A DNA stretch of 64,000 nucleotides from an uncultured Paracoccaceae bacterium (lineage in GTDB: Bacteria; Pseudomonadota; Alphaproteobacteria; Rhodobacterales; Rhodobacteraceae): NCBI GenBank assembly GCA_937927675.1, contig CALBSG010000128.1, forward strand, positions 1 to 64,000, in the 5' to 3' direction. Every line of letters begins with the position of its first letter. Position 1 is the first letter of the stretch. Positions 8,509 through 21,634 of the stretch are shown piece after piece. Both the position numbers and the translations under genes were made by a program. The notes below the pieces were generated by a model, which worked only from the letters and a program-made list of their open reading frames with translations, did no database searches and was not told where the DNA came from.

Positions 8509-11226
8509 ATGACCGACAGCCCGGAAACCCCTGAAGCGACTGGTGAAAAGCCGGAGCGCGCGCCCTATCATGGCCCGCAGGTCGACGTCGTAGATGAAAT
8601 GAAAACGGCCTATCTCGATTATGCGATGAGCGTGATCGTCAGCCGTGCCATTCCTGATCTGCGCGACGGGCTGAAACCGGTGCATCGTCGCATCCTGTTT
8701 GCGATGCAGGAATCGGGCAATACCCATGACAAAGCCTATCGCAAATCGGCCCGTCCGGTGGGCGACACCATGGGGAAATACCACCCCCACGGCGACAGCG
8801 CGATTTATGACGCGCTTGTCCGTATGGCCCAGCCGTTTTCCATGAGCCTGAAGCTCTTGGATGGTCAGGGCAACTTCGGCTCGATGGACGGCGATACGGC
8901 TGCGGCCATGCGCTATACCGAAGTGCGGATGGACAAGCCCGCCGCTTTCCTGCTGGCCGATATCGACAAAGAGACCGTCGACTTCCAAGACAACTATGAC
9001 GGCAAGGACCGCGAGCCCACCGTTCTGCCTGCGCGGTTCCCCAACATGCTGGTCAATGGCGCCGAAGGCATCGCCGTCGGCATGGCCACCCGCATCCCGC
9101 CGCACAATCTGGGCGAAGTGATCGACGGCACGCTGGCCATGATCGACAACCCCGACATCAGCATGGAACAGCTGATGGACATCATCCCCGCCCCCGATTT
9201 CCCCACCGGGGCCACCATTCTGGGTCGGTCAGGCGCGCGGAAGGCCTATCTGGAAGGGCGCGGCTCGGTCATCATCCGGGCGAAAACCCACGTCGAGGAA
9301 ATCCGCAAGGATCGGTACGCCATCATCGTCGATGAGGTGCCCTATCAGGTCAACAAGGCCCGCATGATTGAAATCATTGCGGAAATGGTGCGCGACAAAA
9401 AGATCGAAGGCATCGCCGGGGTCGCAGACGAAAGCGACCGGATCGGCGTGCGGGTGGTGATCGAACTGAAACGCGACGCCACGCCCGATGTGGTGTTGAA
9501 CCAGCTTTATCGGTTCAGCCCGATGCAAACCTCGTTTGGTTGCAACATGCTCGCGTTGAACGGCGGCCGTCCTGAACAGCTGACGCTGCGCGACTTCCTC
9601 AGCCATTTCATCACCTTCCGCGAGGAAGTCGTGGCCAAGCGCACCGCGTTTGAACTGCGCAAAGCCCGCGAGCGCAGCCATGTGCTGTGCGGTCTGGCTG
9701 TGGCGGTGTCGAACGTCGATGAGGTGGTCAAGACCATCCGCTCCTCGGCCGACGCTGCAGAGGCCCGCGAAAAGCTGATGACGCGCCGTTGGCCCGCGCA
9801 TGAAATCGCGCCCTTTATCCGGCTGATCGATGACCCGAGCCATACGATCAACGACGACGGCACCTATAACCTGTCGGAAATTCAGGCCCGCGCCATTCTG
9901 GATCTGCGCCTGCAGCGCCTGACGCAGCTGGGCGTCAAGGAAGTGACGGACGAGCTGGAAGAACTCGCCGCCAAGATCAAGGATTACCTTGAAATTCTGG
10001 GCAGCCGCGACAGGATCATGGCGATCATCTCGGACGAGTTGCGCGAGGTAAAGGCCCTCTTTGCCGTGCCGCGCCGCACCGAGATCGTCGACTGGGCCGG
10101 CGATATGGACGACGAAGACCTGATCGAGCGCGAGGATATGGTGGTGACCATTACCTCGGGCGGTTACATCAAGCGCACCCCCTTGGCCGAATTCCGCGCC
10201 CAGAACCGGGGCGGCAAGGGTCTGGCCTCGATGGCCACCAAAGAAGATGACGTGGTCACGACGCTGTTTGTCGCCAATACCCACACGCATCTGTTGTTCT
10301 TCACGACCGATGGCATGGTCTACAAGATGAAAACCTGGCGTCTGCCGTTGGCCGGTCGTACCGCCAAGGGCAAGGCCATGGTCAACATCCTGCCGATTAG
10401 CCAAGGCGTGTCCATCGCCGCGCTGATGCCGGTCGATGTGCCAGAAGCTGAATGGGAAAACCTGCAAATCGTCTTTGCGACAAGCGATGGCGATGTGCGG
10501 CAGAACGACCTTTCCGACTTCACCAATGTCATGCGCAACGGTAAGATTGCCATGAAGCTGCCCGAAGGCGTCACGCTGGTGAATGCCGCGATTGCCGACG
10601 AGAATGACGATATCATGCTGGTCACCGAACTTGGCCGTGCGATCCGTTTCTCAACGCAAGAAATCCGCGTCTTCAAATCGCGCGGGTCTACTGGTGTGCG
10701 CGGCATTCGTCTGGCGGCGGGCGATCATGTGGTGTCGATGGCGATCATTCGCCACTTCGAAGCCGACCCCGAAGAGCGCGCAGCCTATCTCAAGCAGCGC
10801 CGCCTGATGGCGGGCGTGACCGAGGACGAAGCGGCGGACGACGAAGAAGACAGCGTTGCAGCGGGCCAACTCAGCCCCGAACGCTATGCCGAAATGTCGG
10901 CGGCCGAAGATTTGATCCTGACCATCACCAAGGGCGGATCGGGCAAACTGTCGTCGGCCCACGACTACCCGGTGCGTGGACGCGGCGGCATGGGCGTGAA
11001 AGCCATCTCGCCCGGCCCGCGCGGTGGCAGGATCATCGCCTCCTTCCCGGTGGACCTGTCGGACCAGATCATGCTGGCGACCTCAACCGGCCAGTCGATC
11101 CGGGTTCCGGTGGAACAGGTCTCGTTCCGCTCGCGGTCTGCGGGGGGGGTCCGGGTGTTCAACGTCGGGGCTGACGAAGAGGTTGTCTCGGTCGCCCGCG
11201 TGGCCGAACAGGGCGAGGGTGAGTGA
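8509..11226 (+). CDS. gyrA: DNA gyrase subunit A
   Basis: Breakage-reunion subunit of DNA gyrase. It has 905 residues: winged-helix/tower/coiled-coil region, active-site tyrosine Y136 ([11 protein letters not shown]), GyrA box QNRGGKG, and the C-terminal DNA-wrapping beta-pinwheel. The quinolone-determining positions equivalent to E. coli S83 and D87 are S97 and D101, the sensitive-type residues. An acidic insert ([10 protein letters not shown]) interrupts the C-terminal domain at about residues 777-786. The leader has a small GC hairpin (8483-8497) and GAGGAC before the ATG. Directly downstream is a 23-bp perfect inverted repeat that includes the stop codon. Confidence 0.98.
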   Translation: MTDSPETPEATGEKPERAPYHGPQVDVVDEMKTAYLDYAMSVIVSRAIPDLRDGLKPVHRRILFAMQESGNTHDKAYRKSARPVGDTMGKYHPHGDSAIYDALVRMAQPFSMSLKLLDGQGNFGSMDGDTAAAMRYTEVRMDKPAAFLLADIDKETVDFQDNYDGKDREPTVLPARFPNMLVNGAEGIAVGMATRIPPHNLGEVIDGTLAMIDNPDISMEQLMDIIPAPDFPTGATILGRSGARKAYLEGRGSVIIRAKTHVEEIRKDRYAIIVDEVPYQVNKARMIEIIAEMVRDKKIEGIAGVADESDRIGVRVVIELKRDATPDVVLNQLYRFSPMQTSFGCNMLALNGGRPEQLTLRDFLSHFITFREEVVAKRTAFELRKARERSHVLCGLAVAVSNVDEVVKTIRSSADAAEAREKLMTRRWPAHEIAPFIRLIDDPSHTINDDGTYNLSEIQARAILDLRLQRLTQLGVKEVTDELEELAAKIKDYLEILGSRDRIMAIISDELREVKALFAVPRRTEIVDWAGDMDDEDLIEREDMVVTITSGGYIKRTPLAEFRAQNRGGKGLASMATKEDDVVTTLFVANTHTHLLFFTTDGMVYKMKTWRLPLAGRTAKGKAMVNILPISQGVSIAALMPVDVPEAEWENLQIVFATSDGDVRQNDLSDFTNVMRNGKIAMKLPEGVTLVNAAIADENDDIMLVTELGRAIRFSTQEIRVFKSRGSTGVRGIRLAAGDHVVSMAIIRHFEADPEERAAYLKQRRLMAGVTEDEAADDEEDSVAAGQLSPERYAEMSAAEDLILTITKGGSGKLSSAHDYPVRGRGGMGVKAISPGPRGGRIIASFPVDLSDQIMLATSTGQSIRVPVEQVSFRSRSAGGVRVFNVGADEEVVSVARVAEQGEGE

Positions 11227-11273
11227 TCTCGCACCCCGGCTTGCCGATCTGGCAAGCCGGGGTGCGAGATCAC
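11223..11273. repeat. 23-bp perfect inverted repeat after gyrA
   Basis: The left arm (11223-11245) and right arm (11251-11273) are perfectly complementary over 23 bp with a 5-base loop (GATCT). The left arm starts at the last base of the final gyrA sense codon and includes the TGA stop. The RNA hairpin would be extremely stable, but no T tract follows. The right arm runs into a small downstream reading frame. Confidence 0.9.
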
Positions 11274-11307
11274 CTACGGTGCGCTTGCCCGCGATCTGGG
11301 CTGGCGC

Positions 11308-11514
11308 ATGGGCGAATTGACCGCAGCACTTGAGGCGCTGATGGAAGATGATGCCCGCGCGGGCCACCCCTTGCGGGCCGCGCTATGCGAAGGGCGTCTG
11401 GCAGGCGGGCAGCCTGCGCAAGGGTTCTTTCTGAAAGCCGCAGAGCTTGGCTTTGACACCAGAGATCCGGCAGGCTTTGTCGCGGATCAGCGTGCAAGGC
11501 TTTTCAAAACCTGA
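11308..11514 (+). CDS. Small hypothetical protein, 5' end possibly damaged
   Basis: An unrecognised 68-residue protein if it starts at ATG 11308. The same frame stays open and protein-like upstream (ITYGALARDLGWR at 11269-11307, with a helix-turn-helix look), but the only upstream in-frame codons back to the gyrA stop include no ATG, GTG or TTG; a CTG lies at 11296. The frame is the same as gyrA's. The codon composition (alternating A, L, E and G residues, GC-rich third positions) looks coding. The likely history is that the inverted repeat replaced or disrupted the original start. No function can be given. Confidence 0.55.
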   Translation: MGELTAALEALMEDDARAGHPLRAALCEGRLAGGQPAQGFFLKAAELGFDTRDPAGFVADQRARLFKT

Positions 11515-11537
11515 GGCTTTGGCTATTGCGACAAAGC

Positions 11538-11586
11538 ACCGGGGGCCAGCCCCCGGACCCCCGGAGTATTTGGGCCAAGATGAAAG
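11538..11586 (+). repeat. Dispersed intergenic repeat, copy 2
   Basis: Hairpin CCGGGGGC / GCCCCCGG, then ACCCCCGGAGTATTTGG and GCCAAGATGAAAG. It is the closest match to the reverse copy at 63311 (23 identical bases from GAG to AAAG). It ends 6 bp before the trmFO ATG. Confidence 0.85.
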
Positions 11587-11591
11587 CCAGC

Positions 11592-12923
11592 ATGACAGAG
11601 ACACTTCACATCATCGGCGGCGGCATGGCAGGGTCCGAGGCCGCTTGGCAGGCGGCGGAAATGGGCGTGCCGGTCGTCTTGCACGAAATGCGCCCCGCCG
11701 TCGGCACCTTTGCCCATCGCACGGGGCTGTTTGCCGAGATGGTGTGCTCAAACTCCTTCCGGTCTGACGATGATGAGCGCAATGCCGTGGGACTGTTGCA
11801 TTGGGAAATGCGGGCGGCACAGGGTTTGGTGATGGAGATGGCCACCCGCCACCGCCTGCCGGCGGGCGGCGCGTTGGCGGTAGACCGTGACCCCTTTGCC
11901 GAAAGCGTGACCGAACGGCTGCAGGCGCATCCGCTGATTTCGATTGTGCCGGGCGAAATCACCGAATTGCCGCGGGACGGCCATTGGATCATTGCCACTG
12001 GGCCGTTGACCTCTGGCGCACTGGCGCAAAGTATCCGTGCGGAAACCGGGGCTGAAAGTCTGGCGTTCTTTGATGCCATTGCCCCGATCGTCTATGGCGA
12101 AAGCATCGACATGGGCACCGCTTGGTTGCAATCGCGCTATGACAAGGGCGAGACCGAGGAAGAACAAAAGGCCTATATCAACTGCCCGATGGACAAGGCC
12201 CAGTATGAGGCCTTCATTGATGCGCTCTTGGCGGCAGAGAAAACGGAGTTTCACGAGGGCGAAACCGCGGGCTATTTCGACGGCTGCCTGCCGATCGAGG
12301 TGATGGCCGAACGCGGGCGCGAGACGCTGCGCTTTGGTCCGATGAAGCCGGTTGGTCTGACCAACCCACATAACCCGGCAAAGCCCTATGCCGTGGTGCA
12401 GCTGCGCCGCGACAACAAACTGGGCACGCTTTACAACATCGTCGGCTTCCAAACCAAGATGAAGTATGGCGCGCAAACCGCTGTTTTCAAAATGATTCCT
12501 GGACTTGAAAACGCCAGCTTTGCCCGTCTGGGCGGCATCCACCGCAACACTTTTTTGAATTCGCCCACGCTGCTGGACGATCAGATGCGGTTGAAGTCAC
12601 GGCCCAATATCCGCTTTGCGGGGCAAGTGACCGGGGTCGAAGGCTATGTGGAAAGCGCCGCGATGGGGCTTTTGGCGGGGCGGATGGCGGCGGCGGAACT
12701 CTTGGGGCGCAGTCTGCCCCCACCGCCCAATGAGACCGCCATGGGCGCGCTTATCACCCATATCACGGGCGGGGCCGAGGCAAAGACCTTTCAGCCGATG
12801 AACGTGAACTTCGGGCTTTTCCCGCCGATTGACGCCAAGGGGGGGCGGCGCGGCCGCAAGGACCGTTACAAGGCCTATACCGACCGCGCCAAAGAGGCCT
12901 TTACCCAATGGCTGAGCGCGTAA
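11592..12923 (+). CDS. trmFO: tRNA (uracil-5-)-methyltransferase TrmFO, folate-dependent
   Basis: FAD enzyme that uses methylenetetrahydrofolate to make m5U54 in the tRNA T-loop. It has 443 residues. The N-terminal FAD motif is [13 protein letters not shown] (7-19), then [15 protein letters not shown] and later [32 protein letters not shown], all typical of the family. The start is placed at ATG 11592 ([11 protein letters not shown]); an alternative ATG at 11580 lies in the repeat and adds four residues. It overlaps gluQRS by 16 bp. Confidence 0.96.
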   Translation: MTETLHIIGGGMAGSEAAWQAAEMGVPVVLHEMRPAVGTFAHRTGLFAEMVCSNSFRSDDDERNAVGLLHWEMRAAQGLVMEMATRHRLPAGGALAVDRDPFAESVTERLQAHPLISIVPGEITELPRDGHWIIATGPLTSGALAQSIRAETGAESLAFFDAIAPIVYGESIDMGTAWLQSRYDKGETEEEQKAYINCPMDKAQYEAFIDALLAAEKTEFHEGETAGYFDGCLPIEVMAERGRETLRFGPMKPVGLTNPHNPAKPYAVVQLRRDNKLGTLYNIVGFQTKMKYGAQTAVFKMIPGLENASFARLGGIHRNTFLNSPTLLDDQMRLKSRPNIRFAGQVTGVEGYVESAAMGLLAGRMAAAELLGRSLPPPPNETAMGALITHITGGAEAKTFQPMNVNFGLFPPIDAKGGRRGRKDRYKAYTDRAKEAFTQWLSA

Positions 12924-13729
12924 CCCGCTTCGCGCCCTCGCCCACCGGGCCTTTGCATCTGGGACATGCCTTTGCCGCCTTGGTGGCGGCGGCGCGTGGC
13001 GACCGCTTTGTGTTGCGGATCGAAGATATCGATGGCCCGCGGTGCAAGCCCGAATATGAAGCGGGGATTTACGACGATCTGCGCTGGCTTGGCTTGCGGT
13101 GGGAAACCCCGGTGATGCGGCAGTCAGATCGGCTTGCCGCCTATGAGGCCGCTCTTGCACGCCTGTACAATCTGGGCCTGACCTACCATTGCACCTGCAC
13201 GCGCGGCGATATCAAGGCCGCGCTTTCCGCCCCACAAGAAGGCGCGCCCGTGATGGGGCCAGATGGCCCGATCTATCCCGGCACCTGCCGGGGCAAGGGC
13301 CATAGCGCAGGCGTCCTGCGTCTGGATATGGCGGCAGCGATGGCCCGGTTGGGAGAGATCCGCTTTTCCGAAACCGGCACACGGGCGGGGGCACATCTGT
13401 ATTCCGCCTCGGATATGGTTGAATCCGTTGGCGATATTGTCCTTGCCCGCCGCGACATTGGCACCTCTTACCACATCGCTGTGGTCGTCGATGATGCGGC
13501 CCAAGGCATCACCGAAGTAACGCGCGGTGAAGATCTGTTCGAGGCGACCGCCATCCATGTGGTGCTGCAACGCCTTTTGGACCTGCCGACACCCGCCTAT
13601 CACCACCATCGGCTGATCCGCGACGATCAGGGCAAACGGCTGGCGAAACGCGACGATGCGCGGGCCTTGGCCAAGTATCGGGCCGAGGGCGCGACGCCGG
13701 AGGATATTCGCCGGATGGTCGGGCTGTAG
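12908..13729 (+). CDS. gluQRS: Glutamyl-Q tRNA(Asp) synthetase
   Basis: Truncated glutamyl-tRNA synthetase paralogue that attaches glutamate to queuosine at position 34 of tRNA-Asp. It has 273 residues, catalytic domain only, with no anticodon-binding domain. Class I signatures are present: HLGH (17-20) after FAPSPTGP, and the KMSKS-like GKRLAKRDD near the C-terminus. Cysteines in CTCTRG and YPGTCRG match the zinc site of this family. It is translationally overlapped with trmFO, so the two tRNA-modification genes form one unit. Confidence 0.95.
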   Translation: MAERVTRFAPSPTGPLHLGHAFAALVAAARGDRFVLRIEDIDGPRCKPEYEAGIYDDLRWLGLRWETPVMRQSDRLAAYEAALARLYNLGLTYHCTCTRGDIKAALSAPQEGAPVMGPDGPIYPGTCRGKGHSAGVLRLDMAAAMARLGEIRFSETGTRAGAHLYSASDMVESVGDIVLARRDIGTSYHIAVVVDDAAQGITEVTRGEDLFEATAIHVVLQRLLDLPTPAYHHHRLIRDDQGKRLAKRDDARALAKYRAEGATPEDIRRMVGL

Positions 13730-13752
13730 CCGATGTCCTGCAAACCTCTGGC

Positions 13753-14112
13753 TCAGGCCATCGGCGTCAGGATTTCCACTTCGCTGCCGTCGCGCAGGGC
13801 CGTGTAGAAACACGACCGCCGGTTCGTATGGCAGGCCGGGCCGTCCTGCGTCACCCGCGCCAAAAGGCAATCGCGGTCGCAATCAATCCGCAGTTCAACC
13901 AAACGCTGCACATGGCCCGAGGTTTCGCCCTTGGCCCAAAACGCCTGACGCGAGCGGCTCCAATAGGTGACATTTCCGGTCGCCAGCGTGCGGGCAAGGC
14001 TGTCGGCATTCATCCACGCCATCATCAACACTTCGCCCGTCGCATCATCCTGCGCGATGCAGGGGATCAACCCATTGGCGTCATACTTTAGGCTTGCAGG
14101 ATCAAAGGACAT
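13753..14112 (-). CDS. hisI: Phosphoribosyl-AMP cyclohydrolase
   Basis: Third step of histidine synthesis: opens the adenine ring of PR-AMP. It has 119 residues with the HisI core (MMAWMNADSLARTL, TYWSRSRQAFWAKGETSGHVQ) and metal-binding cysteines C78, C82 and C94 (IDCDRDCL, GPACHT). It stands alone here as the monofunctional form without HisE. The convergent gluQRS ends 23 bp away and the divergent scaffold gene starts 63 bp away. Confidence 0.97.
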   Translation of the reverse strand: MSFDPASLKYDANGLIPCIAQDDATGEVLMMAWMNADSLARTLATGNVTYWSRSRQAFWAKGETSGHVQRLVELRIDCDRDCLLARVTQDGPACHTNRRSCFYTALRDGSEVEILTPMA

Positions 14113-14175
14113 GGCGTTCCTCCTTGGCGGCGGCTGAATTGCGGCTTATCTCAAGGGGGCACAAAGGGGAAGGCC

Positions 14176-14613
14176 ATGGCCGAGAACGATCTTATCAAGC
14201 TCTATTCTGGCCGGATCTTGGAGCTTGCCGCCTCGATCCCGCATCAGGGGCGACTTCCGGCCCCGATGGGCAGCGCGAAAAAGCGCTCCCCCTTGTGCGG
14301 CTCGACCATCACGGCGGATGTGGTGGTGGAAGAGGGGCGGGTGTCCCAATTTGCCCAAGATGTGAAGGCCTGCGCGCTGGGGCAGGCCTCGGCCTCGATC
14401 CTTGGCCGTGTGGTTCTGGGGCGCAGCCGGGCCGAGTTGGAGGCCGCGCGCGACGCGCTCCGCGCCATGCTGAAGGAGGGTGGGTCGGTACCCGCAGCGC
14501 CTTTTGACGGCTATGAGGTGCTAATTCCGGCGCGCGAATACAAAAACCGCCACGCCTCGATCCTGCTGGCCTTGGATGCGGTTTGTGAGGCGATGGCCTT
14601 GGCCGAGGCATAA
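14176..14613 (+). CDS. NifU/IscU-like iron-sulfur scaffold family protein
   Basis: A 145-residue NifU N-terminal domain protein. It carries two of the three scaffold cysteines, C41 (PLCGST) and C66 (KACALGQAS). The third IscU cysteine site (HCSI in IscU) reads HASI here, so a standard three-Cys cluster site is not complete; a different cysteine occurs near residue 137. It lies divergent from hisI. It could assist Fe-S assembly in a modified way or act as a carrier or chaperone; the family is clear and the exact role is not. Confidence 0.85.
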   Translation: MAENDLIKLYSGRILELAASIPHQGRLPAPMGSAKKRSPLCGSTITADVVVEEGRVSQFAQDVKACALGQASASILGRVVLGRSRAELEAARDALRAMLKEGGSVPAAPFDGYEVLIPAREYKNRHASILLALDAVCEAMALAEA

Positions 14614-14643
14614 AAAAACCGCCGTCCCATCAGGGAACGGCGG
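14612..14643 (-). terminator. Intrinsic terminator for the minus-strand small gene
   Basis: Read on the minus strand: CCGCCGTTCCC-TGAT-GGGACGGCGG (one bulge) followed by seven T residues. On the plus strand there is no T tract, so it serves transcription coming from the 40-residue gene at 14867, leaving a roughly 100-nt 3' UTR. Confidence 0.8.
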
Positions 14644-14744
14644 CAAGTAGCGCATCTTTCATCGGCGGCGGGCAAGGCGACCCGGAGGCATATCCCTTGG
14701 GGACAGATATGCGGCCGATGGGCAAAGATCGCAGGCAGAAACGG

Positions 14745-14867
14745 TCAAAGCGCGCCGGAAATCGCCAGCCCGGCATAGAGCATCACAAAGAGCGACAAAA
14801 CGCCCACGGCATCTTCCAGCGCGGTAGCGCGCGAACGGTGAAAAATCTCGGCAATCTCGGTCAGCAT
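14745..14867 (-). CDS. SOS-controlled 40-residue single-helix membrane protein
   Basis: A short gene starting at ATG 14867, with AAGGAG eight bases upstream. The 40-residue product has an N-terminal amphipathic part (MLTEIAEIFHRSRATALEDA) and one hydrophobic helix (about 21-38, rich in V, L, F, A and G) ending GAL. Two perfect GTTC-N7-GTTC SOS boxes lie within 75 bp upstream, and a strong terminator closes the unit. It lies after recG but has its own promoter. Size, membrane helix and LexA control recall Caulobacter SidA, a 29-residue SOS division inhibitor; no sequence homology is claimed. The gene is well supported, the function inferred. Confidence 0.8.
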   Translation of the reverse strand: MLTEIAEIFHRSRATALEDAVGVLSLFVMLYAGLAISGAL

Positions 14868-14885
14868 GGCTGTCTCCTTCGCTTT

Positions 14886-14900
14886 GTTCTCATATTGTTC
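14886..14900. promoter_or_regulatory. SOS (LexA) box 1
   Basis: GTTC-TCATATT-GTTC, an exact match to the alphaproteobacterial LexA site GTTC-N7-GTTC. It lies 19 bp before the start codon at 14867 and overlaps the expected -10 region for a -35 TTGACG at 14923-14918 on the minus strand. Confidence 0.85.
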
Positions 14901-14923
14901 CCGCAATATTCATTATTCGTCAA

Positions 14924-14938
14924 GAACTTTATGAGAAC
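14924..14938. promoter_or_regulatory. SOS (LexA) box 2, inverted
   Basis: GAAC-TTTATGA-GAAC, the reverse complement of GTTC-TCATAAA-GTTC. It abuts the TTGACG -35 element. Its spacer (TCATAAA) nearly matches that of box 1 (TCATATT), so the pair is arranged as mirror images around the promoter. A further GAAC at 14945 gives a third half-site at N6 spacing. Confidence 0.82.
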
Positions 14939-15023
14939 ATCTGTGAACAAAGCGCGCATGCGGGGGTCCCGCCCCTGCGATAGGTTTGGCCGATCCAGCC
15001 AATTTCAAAGGCAGATAAAGGGG

Positions 15024-19282
<4,259 letters not shown>

Positions 19283-19291
19283 CTAGGTCGG

Positions 19292-20005
19292 TCAGGCCGA
19301 GGCTGCAAGGTTGGGTAGTGCCACCCCCGGCCCCGGATCGCGCAACACATATCCGCGCCCCCAGACGGTTTCGATATAGTTTTGTCCGCCCGTCGCCTCG
19401 GCCAGTTTTTTGCGCAACTTGCAGATGAAAACGTCAATAATTTTAAGTTCCGGCTCATCCATGCCGCCATAAAGATGGTTAAGGAACATCTCTTTGGTCA
19501 GCGTCGTGCCTTTGCGCAACGACAAGAGTTCCAGCATCTGATATTCCTTGCCAGTCAGATGCACCGTCTTGGTGTCGACATCAACCGTCTTCGCGTCAAG
19601 GTTGACATTAACCGCGCCGGTCCGGATCACCGATTGGCTGTGTCCCTTGGAGCGACGGATGATCGCATGGATCCGGGCAACCAATTCTTCCCGGTGAAAG
19701 GGTTTGGTCAGATAATCATCCGCACCGAAGCCGAAGCTCTTGATCTTATTGTCCGTATCATCCGACCCCGTCAGGATCAGGATCGGGGTTTCAATGCGGG
19801 CCAGCCGCAATTGGCGCAGCACCTCATGCCCGGACATATCGGGAAGGTTCAGATCCAGCAGGATAAGATCGTAATCGTAGAGTTTTGCCAGATCGATTCC
19901 GTCTTCGCCCAGATCGGTGCAAAAGACATTCAGATTGGCATGGGTCAACATCAACTCGATACTGCGAGACGTCGTTGGATCGTCTTCGACCAAAAGAATT
20001 CGCAT
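19292..20005 (-). CDS. ctrA: Cell-cycle response regulator CtrA
   Basis: OmpR-type response regulator; in Rhodobacterales it controls motility, gene transfer agent and related late functions rather than being essential. It has 237 residues: receiver domain with phospho-acceptor D51 (LLDLNLPDM), TGSDD and K in YLTKPF, then a C-terminal winged helix with the near-invariant CtrA sequence ([47 protein letters not shown]). The ATG at 20005 follows GGAG. It ends in a family-variable tail. It lies 96 bp after sciP on the same strand. Confidence 0.97.
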   Translation of the reverse strand: MRILLVEDDPTTSRSIELMLTHANLNVFCTDLGEDGIDLAKLYDYDLILLDLNLPDMSGHEVLRQLRLARIETPILILTGSDDTDNKIKSFGFGADDYLTKPFHREELVARIHAIIRRSKGHSQSVIRTGAVNVNLDAKTVDVDTKTVHLTGKEYQMLELLSLRKGTTLTKEMFLNHLYGGMDEPELKIIDVFICKLRKKLAEATGGQNYIETVWGRGYVLRDPGPGVALPNLAASA

Positions 20006-20059
20006 CGTTAAAGGCTCCGGTGTTCTGGCATCATCGTTAATGACTTTGGAGGCCAATGG

Positions 20060-20074
20060 TTAACACGCGGTTAC
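20060..20074. promoter_or_regulatory. Candidate CtrA binding site upstream of ctrA
   Basis: TTAA-CACGCGG-TTAC matches the CtrA consensus TTAA-N7-TTAA except at the last base. It lies 55 bp upstream of the ctrA start in the sciP-ctrA gap, which suits autoregulation. Confidence 0.5.
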
Positions 20075-20101
20075 TCTCCCATAATAAAAAGTGAAAACAA
20101 T

Positions 20102-20380
20102 CTAAAGTTGACGATATCTTTGGATAGTCGTAACCCGCAAGGCCTTTTCCCCGTGTTTTTCAACGGCATTTTGCCACAGCGCAAACTCTTCGTCTGAAAG
20201 TGCATAACGTTCCAGCGCCTCGGATCTGGAAATCAGACCGTAGGATACGGCTTTGACAACGATCGCCTTGCGGCTGGCGACCCAGCGGCGGGTGTCGGCG
20301 GGGGGCAGGTCAGCACGCGACAGGATGCTGCCATCGGGCAGCGTCACCTGGCGTGGACCATCAACGCGTTTCAAGAACAT
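20102..20380 (-). CDS. sciP: SciP-type CtrA inhibitory protein (DUF1153)
   Basis: Small helix-turn-helix protein that in Caulobacter binds CtrA and blocks its activation of target promoters. It has 92 residues from ATG 20380 (MFLKRVDGPRQVTLPDGS), with AGGGAG just upstream; in-frame ATGs at 20398 and 20410 are less well spaced. The core (RRWVASRKAIVVKAVSYGLIS, EALERYALSDEEFALWQ) is typical of DUF1153. Its position directly upstream of ctrA places the activator and its antagonist side by side. Confidence 0.9.
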   Translation of the reverse strand: MFLKRVDGPRQVTLPDGSILSRADLPPADTRRWVASRKAIVVKAVSYGLISRSEALERYALSDEEFALWQNAVEKHGEKALRVTTIQRYRQL

Positions 20381-20445
20381 GGGCTCTCCCTTACTCATGG
20401 CAGGCAGCATGACGCCGCGGGCTTAAAGATGCGTGAAAGCAGGGG

Positions 20446-20473
20446 TTGAGACTGCGTGGCATTTTCCTATATT
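20446..20473 (+). promoter_or_regulatory. Probable sigma-70 promoter of mnmA
   Basis: TTGAGA (20446-20451), 16-bp spacer, TATATT (20468-20473), 27 bp before the mnmA ATG. Confidence 0.5.
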
Positions 20474-20500
20474 GCCAACGAAACCCCGAAAGGCCCCAAA

Positions 20501-21634
20501 ATGCTTGACCAAAGGCTGAATTCGCTTGGCCTGCCGAAAGCCCCATCCGACACCCGCGTGGTTGTGGCCATGTCGGGCGGCGTTGATTCGTCGGTGGTTG
20601 CGGCCATGCTGAAGGACGAAGGCTATGACGTCGTCGGCGTCACCTTGCAGCTTTACGATCACGGCGCGGCCTTGGCGAAAAAGGGGGCCTGCTGTGCGGG
20701 GCGCGACATTCATGATGCCGCCCGCGTGGCCGAGGTCATGGGCTTTCCGCATTATGTGCTGGATTACGAGAACACCTTCCGCGAGGCAGTGATCGAGGAA
20801 TTCGCCGACGCCTATCTGGCGGGCGCCACGCCGGTGCCCTGCATCCGCTGCAATGAGCGGGTGAAGTTCAAGGATCTTCTGGCCACGGCGAAGGATCTGA
20901 ACGCCGATTGCATGGCGACCGGACATTACATCCAGCGCAAGATGGGCGCAGGGCCAGAACTGCATATGGCGACCGATCCGAACCGCGATCAAAGCTATTT
21001 CCTGTTCTCCACCACGCCCGAACAGCTTGCCTACCTGCGCTTTCCCTTGGGCCATCTGGCATCCAAGGCGGAAACCCGGGCGCTGGCGGCGAAATACGGG
21101 CTTTCCGTGGCCGACAAGCCCGACAGTCAGGACATCTGCTTTGTGCCGAACGGCAACTATGCCGCCGTGATCGAAAAGTTGCGGCCGGGGGCTGCGGATC
21201 CGGGTGAGATTGTCGATATGGAAGGTCGGGTTCTGGGGCAACACGGCGGCGTGATCCATTACACCATCGGCCAGCGCAAAGGCCTTGGCATCGGCGGCTT
21301 GGGCGAGCCTTTGTATGTGGTGCGGCTGGAGCCTGAAACCCGCCGCGTGGTTGTGGGGCCGAAGGCGGCCCTGTCGACCCGGGTGATCCCGATCCGCGAA
21401 ATCAACTGGCTGGGCGATGAAGCCTTTGACAGCCGCGCGGAATGGCACCTGAATGTCAAAGTCCGCTCGACCCGCCCGCCGCGCCCGGCGGTGATCCGGC
21501 CCCTGTCGGCGACCGAGGCCGAGGTGGAACTCCTTGATGCCGAAGACGGCGTGTCCGCGGGTCAGGCTTGTGTGTTCTATGCCCCCGAAGGCAGCCGGGT
21601 TTACGGCGGCGGCTGGATCTGGCGGGGCCGGTAA
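20501..21634 (+). CDS. mnmA: tRNA-specific 2-thiouridylase MnmA
   Basis: Makes s2U34 in tRNAs for Lys, Glu and Gln, using ATP and persulfide sulfur. It has 377 residues. The N-terminal PP-loop is AMSGGVDSS (23-31); catalytic cysteines are C117 ([11 protein letters not shown]) and the one in DSQDICFVP; the C-terminal beta-barrel contains [14 protein letters not shown]. The ATG at 20501 ([10 protein letters not shown]) follows GAAAGG; an upstream in-frame ATG at 20456 overlaps the promoter. It stands as a single gene, ending towards lpxB. Confidence 0.96.
   Translation: MLDQRLNSLGLPKAPSDTRVVVAMSGGVDSSVVAAMLKDEGYDVVGVTLQLYDHGAALAKKGACCAGRDIHDAARVAEVMGFPHYVLDYENTFREAVIEEFADAYLAGATPVPCIRCNERVKFKDLLATAKDLNADCMATGHYIQRKMGAGPELHMATDPNRDQSYFLFSTTPEQLAYLRFPLGHLASKAETRALAAKYGLSVADKPDSQDICFVPNGNYAAVIEKLRPGAADPGEIVDMEGRVLGQHGGVIHYTIGQRKGLGIGGLGEPLYVVRLEPETRRVVVGPKAALSTRVIPIREINWLGDEAFDSRAEWHLNVKVRSTRPPRPAVIRPLSATEAEVELLDAEDGVSAGQACVFYAPEGSRVYGGGWIWRGR

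Noticed and set aside
8371..9105. Upstream extension of the radical-SAM gene frame into gyrA antisense
   Set aside because: The sequence stops looking like the family beyond the GTG at 8370, which has a strong ribosome site; the rest is complementary to gyrA.
11224..11514. gyrA stop read-through to give a C-terminal extension
   Set aside because: The frames do match, but the 23-bp hairpin and the lack of any known GyrA extension of this type make it unlikely; kept only as a remark under the small ORF.
14935..14948. Third GAAC-GAAC pair near the SOS boxes
   Set aside because: The spacing is six bases instead of seven, so it is noted only as a possible extra half-site.
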